Shown: in pieces, positions 26,073 to 35,026 of the stretch
How positions within the stretch are numbered: the stretch's first letter is position 1
Layout of the letters: each line of letters opens with the position of its first letter
NCBI RefSeq assembly: GCF_008086205.1
Contig: NZ_VSKK01000003.1
Coordinates: 124,001 to 188,000, forward strand
DNA from: Bizionia myxarmorum
GTDB taxonomy: Bacteria > Bacteroidota > Bacteroidia > Flavobacteriales > Flavobacteriaceae
Direction: 5' to 3'
DNA length: 64,000 nucleotides
The notes under the pieces: model-generated
Databases searched by the model: none
Told to the model about the DNA's origin: nothing
The model's input: the letters and a program-made list of their open reading frames with translations, nothing else
Made by a program: the position numbers and the translations under genes

Positions 26073-27023
26073 ATGAAGTATTTTTCACTTATGTCCTGCC
26101 TGATTTTTATACTATTTTTTGGCTGTAATGAGGTAAATCCCAAAGGCGAAAAGCAGGTAATTAAGTTTGTAAAACAATGGAATGAAGCGCACACCCAGCT
26201 AAAGTCACCTTACCTAAAAGACTACTATATGGCTGTGGTAACCTATTACGGAAAAGAGCGCACCAGAACGCAAGTACAGGAAAATAAAAATTTTCTATTT
26301 CAGCAATTTCCAGATTATACCCAAACCATTTTAAATGATAAAATGATCATTACCAAAGAGGCTGGAAACTTTTTAGTATCATTTACCAAACATGTTAGTT
26401 ACGATGGAATAGAAGCCGATTACACCTCGTTTCTTTCTGTAATGAATAAGAATGGCGATTTTAAAATATTGCGAGAAGGCGTTGATGAAAATATTGAAAA
26501 TTTAGATGCGCCCATTTTTCCAAGTTTTTTAGAAAATAATGTCATTCTTTCTAATAAAAGAAAACTTTATGGCGATTTTAATGGCGATGGACTATCGGAT
26601 TTTGCAACGGTAATTTCACCAGAAATAATAACAGCTAGAAATGCAGATAAACAAGTTAAAAATGCTGTAGAATGTATAGGAGGTTGCAGCAGCGTAATTA
26701 TGTTTAGTAATACCGATCTAAACCCTATAACTATTAATGATGCCTACCAATCGCAATTAGAAAATCTGAAAGATCTAAACGGTGATGGTGCTGACGAGAT
26801 TGGTTTTTGGGATATAAAACCGACTTCTAAAAGCCTATATGTTTTTAATGCCACCAATGGCATGTTACTTACAGAACCCATTGTAATTAACACCGCTGTT
26901 CATAAAAACCTGAAACTTATTGACGTTTTTAAAAAAACAGGACCCAATAAAATCACGGTAACACGCAGTGTAGAAGTTGACGGAAAGTGGCGTTTAAAAA
27001 GTGAAGTGGTTCTTTTGGATTAA
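26073..27023 (+). CDS. Lipoprotein with FG-GAP/VCBS-like calcium-binding segments
   Basis: The N-terminus is a lipoprotein signal (LIFILFFGC with the lipobox Cys near residue 17, then NEVNPKG). Two DxNxDGxxD segments, GDFNGDGLSDF (about residue 170) and KDLNGDGADEIGF (about 230), match calcium-binding FG-GAP/VCBS repeats. It is probably anchored in the outer or inner membrane facing the periplasm or surface. No known enzymatic role. The gene stands alone; an acyl-CoA dehydrogenase follows after 135 bases. Confidence 0.75.
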   Translation: MKYFSLMSCLIFILFFGCNEVNPKGEKQVIKFVKQWNEAHTQLKSPYLKDYYMAVVTYYGKERTRTQVQENKNFLFQQFPDYTQTILNDKMIITKEAGNFLVSFTKHVSYDGIEADYTSFLSVMNKNGDFKILREGVDENIENLDAPIFPSFLENNVILSNKRKLYGDFNGDGLSDFATVISPEIITARNADKQVKNAVECIGGCSSVIMFSNTDLNPITINDAYQSQLENLKDLNGDGADEIGFWDIKPTSKSLYVFNATNGMLLTEPIVINTAVHKNLKLIDVFKKTGPNKITVTRSVEVDGKWRLKSEVVLLD

Positions 27024-27158
27024 GTAAAACTACCGATTTTGAAATTTAGTTAGTATGCTTTCTTAAAGGTAACTTTTGAATCCAGGACACCATTAATTTT
27101 GTAGTTTTATAAAGCGTATAGTATTTTAAAAGATAATTTTATCAAAAATTTAGGCACT

Positions 27159-28355
27159 ATGTTACAAACTGTTTTATTACCCCGCGAAATTTATGCTTCA
27201 GAAGAACATAAAATGATGCAACAAATGATTCAAGATTTCATTACCAATGAAATTATAGATCAGCTGGACGAATGGGAAAAAAACGGCATGGTTTCCCGAG
27301 AAATCTGGGAACGTGCTGGCGAATTAGGCCTACTTTGTATCGATATGCCAGAAAAATATGGTGGCAGCGGATTAGATTTCAGCTTCAGCGCCTTATTCAT
27401 TGAAGAACTCGGAAGGGAAGGCATCACAGGTGTCGGTTTTTCATTACATTCAGATATCGTGGCTCCTTATCTTTTAAAATATGGAACCGAAGCGCAAAAG
27501 CAAAAATATCTCCCGCAAATGGCAACTGGAAAAATGATTACAGCCATCGGCATGACCGAGCCCAACTGTGGTAGCGATCTAAAAGCCATCACAACAAATG
27601 CCGTTGATAAAGGCGATCATTATCTCGTAAACGGACAAAAAACCTTTATCACCAATGGCTACATGTCAGATATGTCCATCGTAGCCGTGAAAACCCATGT
27701 GGGAACAGACCAAGAAGGCGTATCCTTATTACTCATGGAAAGCAAATGGGACGGCTTTGAAAAAGGCATTCCGTTTAAAAAAATCGGCATGAAAGCCCAA
27801 GATACCTGCGAGCTGTTTTTTGATAACGTCAAAGTTCCCAAAGAGAATTTATTAGGAGAAGAAGGACAAGGTTTCAAAATCATGATGACCGAATTGGCAA
27901 GAGAACGATTAACCGTCGGACTCAACGCCATTGGTGGAGCAGAAGGCGCTATTGAAAAAACCATAGCCTACACATCTTCCAGAACCGCGTTCAAGCAACC
28001 CATTGCTGGATTCCAAAATACCCAATTTAAATTAGCCGAATGTGCCACACAATTACAAATCCATCAAGCCTTTTTAGATCGTTGTACACTGTTATTATCA
28101 GAGCATAAATTAACAGCCGAAAGTGCCTCCATGGCAAAATATTCCGCCACCGAAATGCATGGCAAAGTAGTGGATGAATGTTTACAATTATTTGGTGGTT
28201 ACGGTTATATGTGGGATTATCCAATTGCCAGAATGTACGCAGACAACCGTGTAGCCAGGATTTACGCAGGAACCAACGAAATTATGAAATTACTCATTGC
28301 TCGTGGTTTGTTCAAAGAATTGTTTCAAGCCATGAAGTCCAATAAGAAAAAGTAA
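27159..28355 (+). CDS. Acyl-CoA dehydrogenase
   Basis: FAD-dependent flavoprotein for the first step of fatty-acid beta-oxidation or a related acyl-CoA oxidation. Seen in order: N-terminal helical domain, the FAD/substrate-contacting MTEPNCGSDLKAI and KTFITNGYMSDMSIVAV stretches, and the C-terminal domain with ELARERLTVGLNAIGGAEGA. The end has LFGGYGYMWDYPIARMYAD and IYAGTNEIMKLLIARGL, where the Glu of GTNEI is the position of the catalytic base in long-chain-type enzymes. Length (398 aa) is standard. Base composition is somewhat more GC-rich than its neighbours. Confidence 0.95.
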   Translation: MLQTVLLPREIYASEEHKMMQQMIQDFITNEIIDQLDEWEKNGMVSREIWERAGELGLLCIDMPEKYGGSGLDFSFSALFIEELGREGITGVGFSLHSDIVAPYLLKYGTEAQKQKYLPQMATGKMITAIGMTEPNCGSDLKAITTNAVDKGDHYLVNGQKTFITNGYMSDMSIVAVKTHVGTDQEGVSLLLMESKWDGFEKGIPFKKIGMKAQDTCELFFDNVKVPKENLLGEEGQGFKIMMTELARERLTVGLNAIGGAEGAIEKTIAYTSSRTAFKQPIAGFQNTQFKLAECATQLQIHQAFLDRCTLLLSEHKLTAESASMAKYSATEMHGKVVDECLQLFGGYGYMWDYPIARMYADNRVARIYAGTNEIMKLLIARGLFKELFQAMKSNKKK

Positions 28356-28366
28356 TTAGCTATATT

Positions 28367-28394
28367 TTCACTATTCACTATTCACTATTCACTA
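28367..28394. repeat. Heptamer tandem repeat, 4 x TTCACTA
   Basis: Four exact, contiguous copies of the 7-base unit TTCACTA, 12 bases after the acyl-CoA dehydrogenase stop; a partial TTCA follows. Confidence 0.9.
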
Positions 28395-28512
28395 TTCATC
28401 AAAAGAATGCTTAAAATTCGAATCATTACATGTTTATTTTTAAAACTCCCAAACCTGGCCTATCGAAGATATATCGTAAAATTTGAAATGCAGATGGCGT
28501 AAAATTTTAGAT

Positions 28513-28540
28513 AGCCTGTCTTGAGCGCAGTCGAAAGGTT
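28513..28540. repeat. Short palindrome-type intergenic element (GAGCGCAGTCGAA)
   Basis: AGCCTGTCTTGAGCGCAG followed by TCGAAAGG, a common intergenic element type of Bacteroidota with partial dyad symmetry. Related sequences (AGCCTGTCCAGAGC) occur inside the repeat array near 41534, 41754 and 42166. Confidence 0.5.
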
Positions 28541-28665
28541 TGAGCACGCAAAATTTTGATGTAATCTATATGTATCAAGCAAGTTCCTAAAATTTAGGCA
28601 TCAAATGATAAATTTAGATATGGGTTCGTAAGCCTAGACTTTTTTGTTTCTTTTTTGGGCAATGC

Positions 28666-28724
28666 AAATCGAAGATTCACGAACACCACCAATAAAATAG
28701 ATAGGAGTGGTGAGTAAAAAAGAA
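28666..28724 (+). repeat. Dispersed 59-bp repeat, copy 1
   Basis: About 53 of 59 bases match 42670-42728 by eye, including AAATCGAAGATTCACGAACA and GTGGTGAGTA. The second copy lies at the far end of the large repeat array. Confidence 0.75.
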
Positions 28725-28777
28725 AACTTCAAAAATATCTGACTATTAACTTTGTCTTGGACAATATTGAAAAAAAC

Positions 28778-29422
28778 CTACTCAAACTTATGTCGTTGTT
28801 CCGCAACAGAAGACGCATTCAACAACTCATGAAAAACCTTAATACTATTAAAATCACGGGTAATTTCTCCAGAAACCGCAATGCCTGAAATACCTGTTTC
28901 TAAAATAGCTTTAACATCATCCGTTTTTATGCCGCCAACACCAATAATAGGCGTTTCGGTTTTTAAAGCTTTCATAATAGTTTTATAACCATCCAAACCT
29001 AAAACGGGTGCTAAATTATCTTTAGTTGTTGTAAACCGAAAAGGTCCTAAACTAATATAATCAACATCTTTACTAATTAACGTTTCACAATCTTCCAAGG
29101 TATTTGCGGTACCGCCAATCATTTGCCAAGTGTATATATGCATTCTAGCTATAGTAGGGCAGACGTCCGTTTTTCCTAAATGCACACCATCCGCTTTAAT
29201 TTCTTTGGCTAGTTTGTAGTTGTCGTTTATTATCAATCGCGTTTGAAAATGCGATGTTATTTCTCTAACGGCAACAGCTAATTCCAACCATTCTTTTTCA
29301 GGAACATTTTTCAAACGTAATTGCACTAATTCCGCACCAGATGAACAGGCCATTTGGATGTTTTCCAGATGTTCTTGTGTTGAATTTCCTTGAGATATAT
29401 AATGTAGTTTGGGTATGATCAT
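28778..29422 (-). CDS. thiE: Thiamine phosphate synthase (ThiE)
   Basis: TIM-barrel enzyme that couples HMP-pyrophosphate and thiazole phosphate to thiamine phosphate. Seen: LVQLRLKN at the start, RLIINDNYKLAKEIKADGVHLGKTD (the RxxNDxxxxA...GVHLG substrate region, with Asn-Asp binding metal-pyrophosphate), DYISLGPFRFTTTK (SxGPxFxTxTK) and PIIGVGGIKTDDV. The frame extends to 29455, but the ATG at 29422 gives the usual start MIIPKLHYISQG and I use it. It is a single gene here, not with other thi genes, and no THI-box-like riboswitch was seen upstream. Confidence 0.92.
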   Translation of the reverse strand: MIIPKLHYISQGNSTQEHLENIQMACSSGAELVQLRLKNVPEKEWLELAVAVREITSHFQTRLIINDNYKLAKEIKADGVHLGKTDVCPTIARMHIYTWQMIGGTANTLEDCETLISKDVDYISLGPFRFTTTKDNLAPVLGLDGYKTIMKALKTETPIIGVGGIKTDDVKAILETGISGIAVSGEITRDFNSIKVFHELLNASSVAEQRHKFE

Positions 29423-29559
29423 GTCGTGTTTTTTATTTCTGGAATATGTTTGCAAGATAAATACTTTAGATGGGAAATGGGAATCAAATTTTCTGTTTTT
29501 AGCTTAATGAATAAACATACACTACAAACTAAAACATTAGTTCAAACTAATTAATTAGT

Positions 29560-29567
29560 TATATTTG
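29560..29567 (+). promoter_or_regulatory. -7 box of the S41 peptidase gene
   Basis: TATATTTG matches TAnnTTTG, 22 bases before the ATG at 29590. It ends directly before a TTG (29569) that could be misread as the start. Confidence 0.55.
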
Positions 29568-29589
29568 TTTGTATCTTATTTCTAATTTT

Positions 29590-31887
29590 ATGAAACATAT
29601 TCTCTTACCGCTTATTTTTTTATCCTGTGGTTTAGCAGCAGTAGCCCAAAGCACAACCTATTTTAAACACCTAATTTTTCGTGAAACACCATTTTCCAAA
29701 ACCGAAGGAAGAATCCCACTAACAGAAGCGGTAGCCCAAAAAGTCAATCATTTTAAACTAGACTATGATTCATCTAATAGATTAATAACCGTTGAATATA
29801 AATACGCCCAAAGTCTAATCGACTTAAACAGAAGCGGTATTCTAGACGGTAAAAGAGCATTGGCTCCAAAAACGCAAATACTTTATACCGAAAATACCGA
29901 AACACGCTTGTTTTTTGATGCCGATAATCAACCAACAACCAATGGTATGGGTGTATTTAAAGAAGTATATGCCTATAATAAAAATGGAAAACGAATAGGT
30001 TTAAAGTATTTCAACAAAAATGATGAACCTATAAATAACAGCTGGAATATTTTTGAATACACCTGGAAACACATCAACACCAATTCGGTATTAGAAACCA
30101 GAAAGGATGTATCTGGTGTACAGGTTACTATGCGTCCGTATTATAAATTCTATAACGTGCTATACAAATTCAATGACAACGGCATGTTACAATCCATGAA
30201 CAACGTCAATGAAAATATGGAGCTCGTAAATGATGAAACAGGAATCGCCATCGATAAAGCCATATATGATAAAAACAAAAACCTCGTACGATTTAAGTTT
30301 TTCAATGCCGAAAACAAACCAGCAGTTGGTTCATTTTTAGGAACAGCTGGCGGTTTCGCTACCTATGACACCAATGGAAATTGTCTAAAATACGCCACCG
30401 TTGGTTTAGACGGAAACTACAAAGTGGATATAAGGAGTAATGATGCGTACTCAAAATATAAGTTTGACAGTATAGGGAATCTAATCGCCTATAGCAGTTA
30501 TGATATCCATAACAAAATACAGAACAAGAGAGGCGTTACAAGCGTAAAATATATCTACGATCAAGATAATCCAGTACAGCTTTTAAAAACCGAACTATAC
30601 CATACCACACCCAATAAAACCGTTACGGACACTATTCTGAACAAGTTCAATACCAAAATTGAAAAAGAAAAGCTAGTCGAAGATTTTAATCAAGTTTTAG
30701 AAACCTTAAAAGACCATCCCTCACAATTTCAATTCACAGATAAAGCATCCTATGAAAACCTGGTAAACACGCAACGCGGTAAATTAAAAGATTCCATGAC
30801 GGTTACCGAATTTTATCAAGTAACAGCACCTATAGTTACAAGTTTAGGCTGTTTACATACGCGTATGATTGATACGCGCTTTTTCAGAACACCTCAAAAG
30901 TATTGGTTACCACTAATCGTGTGGTTTAAAGATGAAAAAATGTATGCCCTAAACAATTGTGTCGAAAATACAGAAATGAACGCAGGCTCTGAAATTTTAG
31001 AAATTAACGGAATCACATCCAGTAACATATATCAAACACTAAAAACAACTATCTCGGCAGATGCCTTCAATCAAAATTTTTACCGAGCCGATTTAAATGT
31101 GAACTTTTTATACTACTACCACAGTTATTTTGGTTTTGCTTCAGAATACACCATAAAATTCAAGCCATATAATGCTGAAAATGAAATTACCACAACCTTT
31201 CTAATTGACGAGCCGGCTCCTAATTATAAAGTAGACATCATCAATACCCCAAGATTAGGCATAGTGATGAACAAAGAAAAGAAAACCGCTATCATCAAGA
31301 TTAAGAATTTCAATTATTTCCCAACAGGCAGGGAAAATATTGATTTTTTTAAAGAGACCATAGACACCTATATGAAACAAATACAAGATGAAAACATATC
31401 AAAAGTGGTTTTTGATTTAAGAGGAAATAGAGGAGGAAACCCAGAATGCACCACATATATACTTTCCTATATAATTGATAAAGAAATTAATTTTTATGAA
31501 GATAATCAGCTCAACAAAAGCCGAAACAGACCCATTACCGTAAAACCCCAAACCACCAATAACAGTAGTAATCGTAAAATATATATGCTCACAGATGGGC
31601 GTTCTGCCTCGGCAACCGCACAAATGTTAGCCGTTGTAAAATACAATCAGTTAGCCACTATCCTAGGCGAAGAAACAGGAGGCACCTACAGCACACATCC
31701 TGGTAGAGCGGTCCCATCAACTAAAAACACAAAACTGGCTTTACAAATAGGCACAGAACGGGAATCTGTTCATGTTCCTAAATTGGCACTAGACCAAGGT
31801 ATCCTTCCAAATAAAATGATTCCGATGACGTTAGAAAATCTATTAGAAAATAAGGATCTGTTGTTAGACTATATTTTTGATGACTGA
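29590..31887 (+). CDS. S41 family peptidase (secreted, large N-terminal region)
   Basis: Secreted protease of the tail-specific (C-terminal processing) family. A signal peptide (LLPLIFLSCGLAAVAQ) opens the protein. Residues about 25-340 form a long beta-rich region with repeated Asn/Lys/Tyr strands of unknown type. The C-terminal part (about 400-765) has the S41 core: LGCLHTRMID, VVFDLRGNRGGNPECTT and TDGRSASATAQMLA, the last holding the catalytic Ser region. I use the ATG at 29590 because a -7 box ends just before the alternative TTG at 29569. The substrates and reason for the large N-terminal extension are unknown. Confidence 0.88.
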   Translation: MKHILLPLIFLSCGLAAVAQSTTYFKHLIFRETPFSKTEGRIPLTEAVAQKVNHFKLDYDSSNRLITVEYKYAQSLIDLNRSGILDGKRALAPKTQILYTENTETRLFFDADNQPTTNGMGVFKEVYAYNKNGKRIGLKYFNKNDEPINNSWNIFEYTWKHINTNSVLETRKDVSGVQVTMRPYYKFYNVLYKFNDNGMLQSMNNVNENMELVNDETGIAIDKAIYDKNKNLVRFKFFNAENKPAVGSFLGTAGGFATYDTNGNCLKYATVGLDGNYKVDIRSNDAYSKYKFDSIGNLIAYSSYDIHNKIQNKRGVTSVKYIYDQDNPVQLLKTELYHTTPNKTVTDTILNKFNTKIEKEKLVEDFNQVLETLKDHPSQFQFTDKASYENLVNTQRGKLKDSMTVTEFYQVTAPIVTSLGCLHTRMIDTRFFRTPQKYWLPLIVWFKDEKMYALNNCVENTEMNAGSEILEINGITSSNIYQTLKTTISADAFNQNFYRADLNVNFLYYYHSYFGFASEYTIKFKPYNAENEITTTFLIDEPAPNYKVDIINTPRLGIVMNKEKKTAIIKIKNFNYFPTGRENIDFFKETIDTYMKQIQDENISKVVFDLRGNRGGNPECTTYILSYIIDKEINFYEDNQLNKSRNRPITVKPQTTNNSSNRKIYMLTDGRSASATAQMLAVVKYNQLATILGEETGGTYSTHPGRAVPSTKNTKLALQIGTERESVHVPKLALDQGILPNKMIPMTLENLLENKDLLLDYIFDD

Positions 31888-32295
31888 ATCGGTGTTTAAT
31901 ACAATGTTAATGACATAGATTTGTTTTAAAAAGTAATCACTTACAGGATAATTACATATTAAAAGTGTTTTATAATGTTCTGCGCTATGTAACTTGAGCT
32001 TTAGTAAAAGCTTAAGTTTAATACTTCTTTTTTTATATTTTTTTCTTGACAAAAGTTTCTCTAAAATAATAATGAAACCGAGATTACAAGGTTCATGAAT
32101 TCTTTAAAAAAACAATGAGCAAGCAATGAATAAACACTATTTTTACGAAGCTACGATAGGAGAGTGGTGTGATGGATGTGGAATTTAGTAGGAAGTCAAA
32201 ACTAACTAGAATATTTAATTCTTACAATTTGTTTAAATTGCAGTTAATCTAATTAATAATTTCATAAATTTAAATAGACAAACTAGGTTATTTAT
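31888..32295. other. Gene-free stretch at the left edge of the TIR/patatin locus
   Basis: 408 bases, no credible gene. It contains a strong hairpin (31991-32018) about 100 bases after the S41 gene and then AT-rich sequence up to the SLATT gene. No insertion-sequence ends or attachment-site duplication was recognised. Confidence 0.5.
31991..32018 (+). terminator. Hairpin at the edge of the accessory locus
   Basis: A 12-bp stem (AACTTGAGCTTT against AAAGCTTAAGTT, one G-U pair) closes an AGTA loop, followed by T-rich sequence (32023-32050). It is likely the terminator of the S41 peptidase gene. Confidence 0.6.
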
Positions 32296-33195
32296 ATGAA
32301 TAATAAAACGACAATTTCTGACAATGATTTTCCTGGACTTTTCATAAGTGCAGATTATACTTCCAAAAAAGCTCAAAATTTTTTCTTAATAATGAATGCT
32401 ACATTATTAATTGTTCTAATAATTACAGCTTTTGTTTCTGAAAATTTTAATCAAACAATTTTAAAAAATGTTACTTTTTTTTTATTACTAGTAGCATTAA
32501 TTCTGAATATAATTATTTATTACTCTCAATTTGAAAAGACATGGTACGAAGGTAGAGCTGTAGCAGAGTCAATTAAAACCTTAAGTTGGAAATATATGAT
32601 GATTTCAAGACCTTTTGAAACTTCAAATGAAAGCGAAGCGGATAAAATTTTTTTAGATTATTTAAATTCGCTAATTGGTAAAAAAAAATCTTTTTTTGAT
32701 TTAGTTGGTGGGAAGTTTTCTTCTGTCAATCAAATCACTGTTAAAATGAGAAATGTCCGGAACTTAAATTATGATAAAAGACTAAATATTTACTCAACGG
32801 AAAGGTTAAAAAATCAATTGCATTGGTATAAAAAAAAATCTAATACAAATCGAACTAAAAAGACTTATTTATTCCTGTTGAATGCATGTCTAATAATTTT
32901 TATTTTAGCAGCTATAGCATTCGATTTTGAATGGATTGAAAGAATTAAAATGGTATCATTCTTAATTACTTTTATAACTTCAATACTAGCTTGGATGCAA
33001 ATTAAGAATTATCAAGAATTAAGTTATTCTTATGCTTTAACAGCGCATGAGTTAAGTATTATTAGGTCAAAAACAAAGCTAGTTGACTCTGAATCAAAAT
33101 TGAGTGATTTTGTAGATGACTCAGAAACAGCTATATCCCGTGAGCATACCATGTGGTTAGCTAGAAGAGATCATCTGCATCTTTTTGATAAATAG
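32296..33195 (+). CDS. SLATT/DUF4231 domain membrane protein (candidate defence effector)
   Basis: 299-residue protein with two pairs of membrane helices (about residues 30-48/54-74 and 194-214/220-236). The motif SQFEKTWYEGRAVAESIKTL (a Trp, Arg, Glu-containing helix right after the first pair) and the end segment WLARRDHLHLFDK are marks of the SLATT (SMODS- and SLOG-associated 2TM effector) group. SLATT proteins are predicted membrane-active effectors in nucleotide-signalling conflict systems (Burroughs and colleagues). It lies 188 bases upstream of, and in the same direction as, a six-gene TIR/patatin operon, so it may be a separate effector for the same system. Strongly AT-rich, like the following genes. 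Confidence 0.8.
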   Translation: MNNKTTISDNDFPGLFISADYTSKKAQNFFLIMNATLLIVLIITAFVSENFNQTILKNVTFFLLLVALILNIIIYYSQFEKTWYEGRAVAESIKTLSWKYMMISRPFETSNESEADKIFLDYLNSLIGKKKSFFDLVGGKFSSVNQITVKMRNVRNLNYDKRLNIYSTERLKNQLHWYKKKSNTNRTKKTYLFLLNACLIIFILAAIAFDFEWIERIKMVSFLITFITSILAWMQIKNYQELSYSYALTAHELSIIRSKTKLVDSESKLSDFVDDSETAISREHTMWLARRDHLHLFDK

Positions 33196-33383
33196 CTTTT
33201 AAAGAGTTTATGAATTCAAGTAATAATTGCTTTTAATTAGTTCAACCATAAAAAAATACGTGTAAAATTTATTACATTTATAATCTCCCTAAAATTAATT
33301 ACAATTCTTTAATAATAAACCTATTTAATCCAATGTGTAATGTGATAAAATAAATAATAAGAATACAACTTATAAAATTTGCT

Positions 33384-33980
33384 ATGGCTAGAAAATGTTA
33401 CATTTCTTTCAAAACTGAAAATATTGCTTATAAAAATCATATGCAAAATAGTATGCATATAGAAATGATTGATAGATCGCTTAATGAACCTATTGATTCT
33501 TATGATGAAGATTATATATTAAATAAAATACGAAATGAGTATTTATCAGACACTACTGTAACAATTCATCTAATAGGTTCTTTTAGTGCTGAAAATAGAG
33601 GTCTTCAAGAGCAGAGATTTATAAAACGTGAATTACAAGCTTCTTTGTATAATGGTCAAGGAAATACTAAAAATGGAATACTAGGAATAGTGCTCCCAGA
33701 AATGTATAGAGCAATTTATGGTGATTCATATAATTGCAATGTTTGTGGTGGTTCACATAGTTATGTAGGAATTAATGATTCAACAACTATTAAAGAGTTT
33801 AGTGCTAATCATTATATTCAAAATACCGCTAACAATAAATGCTCTTGGTATGAAGACGAAAGATATTGTGTTTTGGTAAAGTGGGATGATTTCATAGTTA
33901 AACCTGAAGAATACATCGAATTTGCTTTTCAAAAAAGAAGTCATCCAATAGCTGATAAAACTAAAGTAAGACCACAATAA
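33384..33980 (+). CDS. ThsB-like TIR-family protein with CxxC insertion
   Basis: Resembles the DUF1863/MTH538-type TIR-like family that includes Thoeris ThsB. The N-terminus RKCYISFKTEN is the TIR strand A; YILNKIRNEYLSDTTVTIHL then leads to LIGSF, the typical tail of the ThsB-like fold, and a Glu in FIKRELQASLY sits where the NADase Glu is expected. It differs from the family by an inserted loop with CNVCGG (CxxC) and a later Cys, perhaps a metal site. The C-terminal PEEYIEFAFQKRSHPIADK resembles the end of the protein at 35027, so the two are paralogs. First gene of the tight operon; 6 bases to the next gene. Confidence 0.72.
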   Translation: MARKCYISFKTENIAYKNHMQNSMHIEMIDRSLNEPIDSYDEDYILNKIRNEYLSDTTVTIHLIGSFSAENRGLQEQRFIKRELQASLYNGQGNTKNGILGIVLPEMYRAIYGDSYNCNVCGGSHSYVGINDSTTIKEFSANHYIQNTANNKCSWYEDERYCVLVKWDDFIVKPEEYIEFAFQKRSHPIADKTKVRPQ

Positions 33981-33986
33981 CTTTAA

Positions 33987-34454
33987 ATGAAAGGAATATT
34001 AAAATTAATAATAGGTGGAATTACAACAAAATTAGTTGTTGATCATTTTAACAAAAATAATGAAATTCCTCAAAGGAGAATTTTTATAAGTCATTCATGG
34101 AAGAAGGGAAGTGATGATTATAATCAGTTAATAAATAAATTATTAGATACAAATATTCCGTTTTATAATCATTCAATTCCAGTAGACAGAGCTTTCGACG
34201 AAAACAGGAAGATGGAGTTGGAAAAAATATTTAGGAAGAAAATGATTAATTGTAGTAAAATTTTTGTTTTAGCAACAAGGGGAATTAAGAATGATACTTT
34301 TGTAATGACAGAAATTAAAATTGCAAAATCACTAAAAAAAGAAATCATAGCTGTTAAACCTTATGGGCAAAACGGTATTCCTACTTTTATAAGAAAAAAC
34401 TCCAATAAAATTATAAGTAATAATATTAATTCAATAAAAGAAGCTTTAAGATAA
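33987..34454 (+). CDS. ThsB-like TIR-family protein (DUF1863 type), N-terminal hydrophobic segment
   Basis: 155 aa. RRIFISHSWKKGSDDYNQL is the classic start of the DUF1863/ThsB TIR fold, followed by PFYNHSIPVDRAFD, then a second Rossmann strand KIFVLATRGI. FVMTEIKIAKSLKKEIIAV carries the conserved Glu expected as NADase catalytic residue and the strand to KPYGQ. A short hydrophobic N-terminus (LKLIIGGITTKLVV) may target it to the membrane. It is 6 bases after the previous gene and 3 before the next, so they are co-translated. By analogy with Thoeris, it would make an NAD-derived signal when phage is sensed; this is inference. Confidence 0.78.
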   Translation: MKGILKLIIGGITTKLVVDHFNKNNEIPQRRIFISHSWKKGSDDYNQLINKLLDTNIPFYNHSIPVDRAFDENRKMELEKIFRKKMINCSKIFVLATRGIKNDTFVMTEIKIAKSLKKEIIAVKPYGQNGIPTFIRKNSNKIISNNINSIKEALR

Positions 34455-34457
34455 TAT

Positions 34458-35012
34458 ATGAATGCATTAAATAGATACTATTGGCCAACGAAATATGAAT
34501 CTAGAGATTCATTTATTAACCAAAACGTAAAATGTGTTTTTATCTCTTATCAAAATAATGATAAGAATGAAGCAAAAAAGATAGCTGATTATCTTATTTC
34601 TGCAGGCATAAATGTCTATTTTGATGAGTATGATGGTGATTTGAAAAGAACAAACCAAAGTAGTCAACCAAATAAAGTAACTGATTCATTATGTAAAGGA
34701 ATTAATAATAGTACTCATATGTTGGTAGTTGTTTCTCCCACAACAATAATATCAAAATGGGTTCCTTTTGAAATTGGTTATGGTTATGATAAGACGGATA
34801 TAGCAGTACTTTGCCTAAAGGGAATTCCCAAAAATACATTACCCGAATATATCAGAACCTCAAAAGTGATTAGAGATATTTATGATTTAAATACTGAGAT
34901 AAGTAATATTAAGGGAGTTCCAAAGGATTTACTTTTAGAGAATTTTACAATTAGAAAACATAACTATTCTTATCATGATTTGAAGAATGTTATGGATGAA
35001 ATTATAACTTAA
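34458..35012 (+). CDS. TIR domain protein (canonical TIR_2 type)
   Basis: 184 aa with a canonical TIR domain (about residues 25-150). Seen: CVFISYQNND (strand A), GINVYFDEYDGD (strand B and BB loop), ICKGI-like helix CKGINNSTHMLVVVSPTTI, and SKWVPFEIGYGYDKT where Trp and Glu form the WxxxE catalytic motif of TIR NADases. It is distinct from the ThsB-like TIRs before and after it. It begins 3 bases after the previous gene. A signalling or NAD-depletion role is inferred from family and context. Confidence 0.85.
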   Translation: MNALNRYYWPTKYESRDSFINQNVKCVFISYQNNDKNEAKKIADYLISAGINVYFDEYDGDLKRTNQSSQPNKVTDSLCKGINNSTHMLVVVSPTTIISKWVPFEIGYGYDKTDIAVLCLKGIPKNTLPEYIRTSKVIRDIYDLNTEISNIKGVPKDLLLENFTIRKHNYSYHDLKNVMDEIIT

Positions 35013-35026
35013 TTGATAGAAATAAC

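Larger units (their letters stand above)
28356..28777. other. Gene-free stretch packed with short dispersed repeats
   Basis: 422 bases without a gene. It contains a heptamer tandem repeat (28367-28394), a TGTC/GAGCGCAGTCGAAAGG element known widely in Bacteroidota (28513-28540), and a 59-base segment (28666-28724) that recurs at 42670-42728. It looks like a resting place for intergenic repeat elements at the edge of the accessory region. Confidence 0.6.

Noticed and set aside
29423-29568. TPP (THI-box) riboswitch before thiE
   Set aside because: No conserved CUGAGA-type segment or matching stems could be found on the minus strand upstream of 29422.
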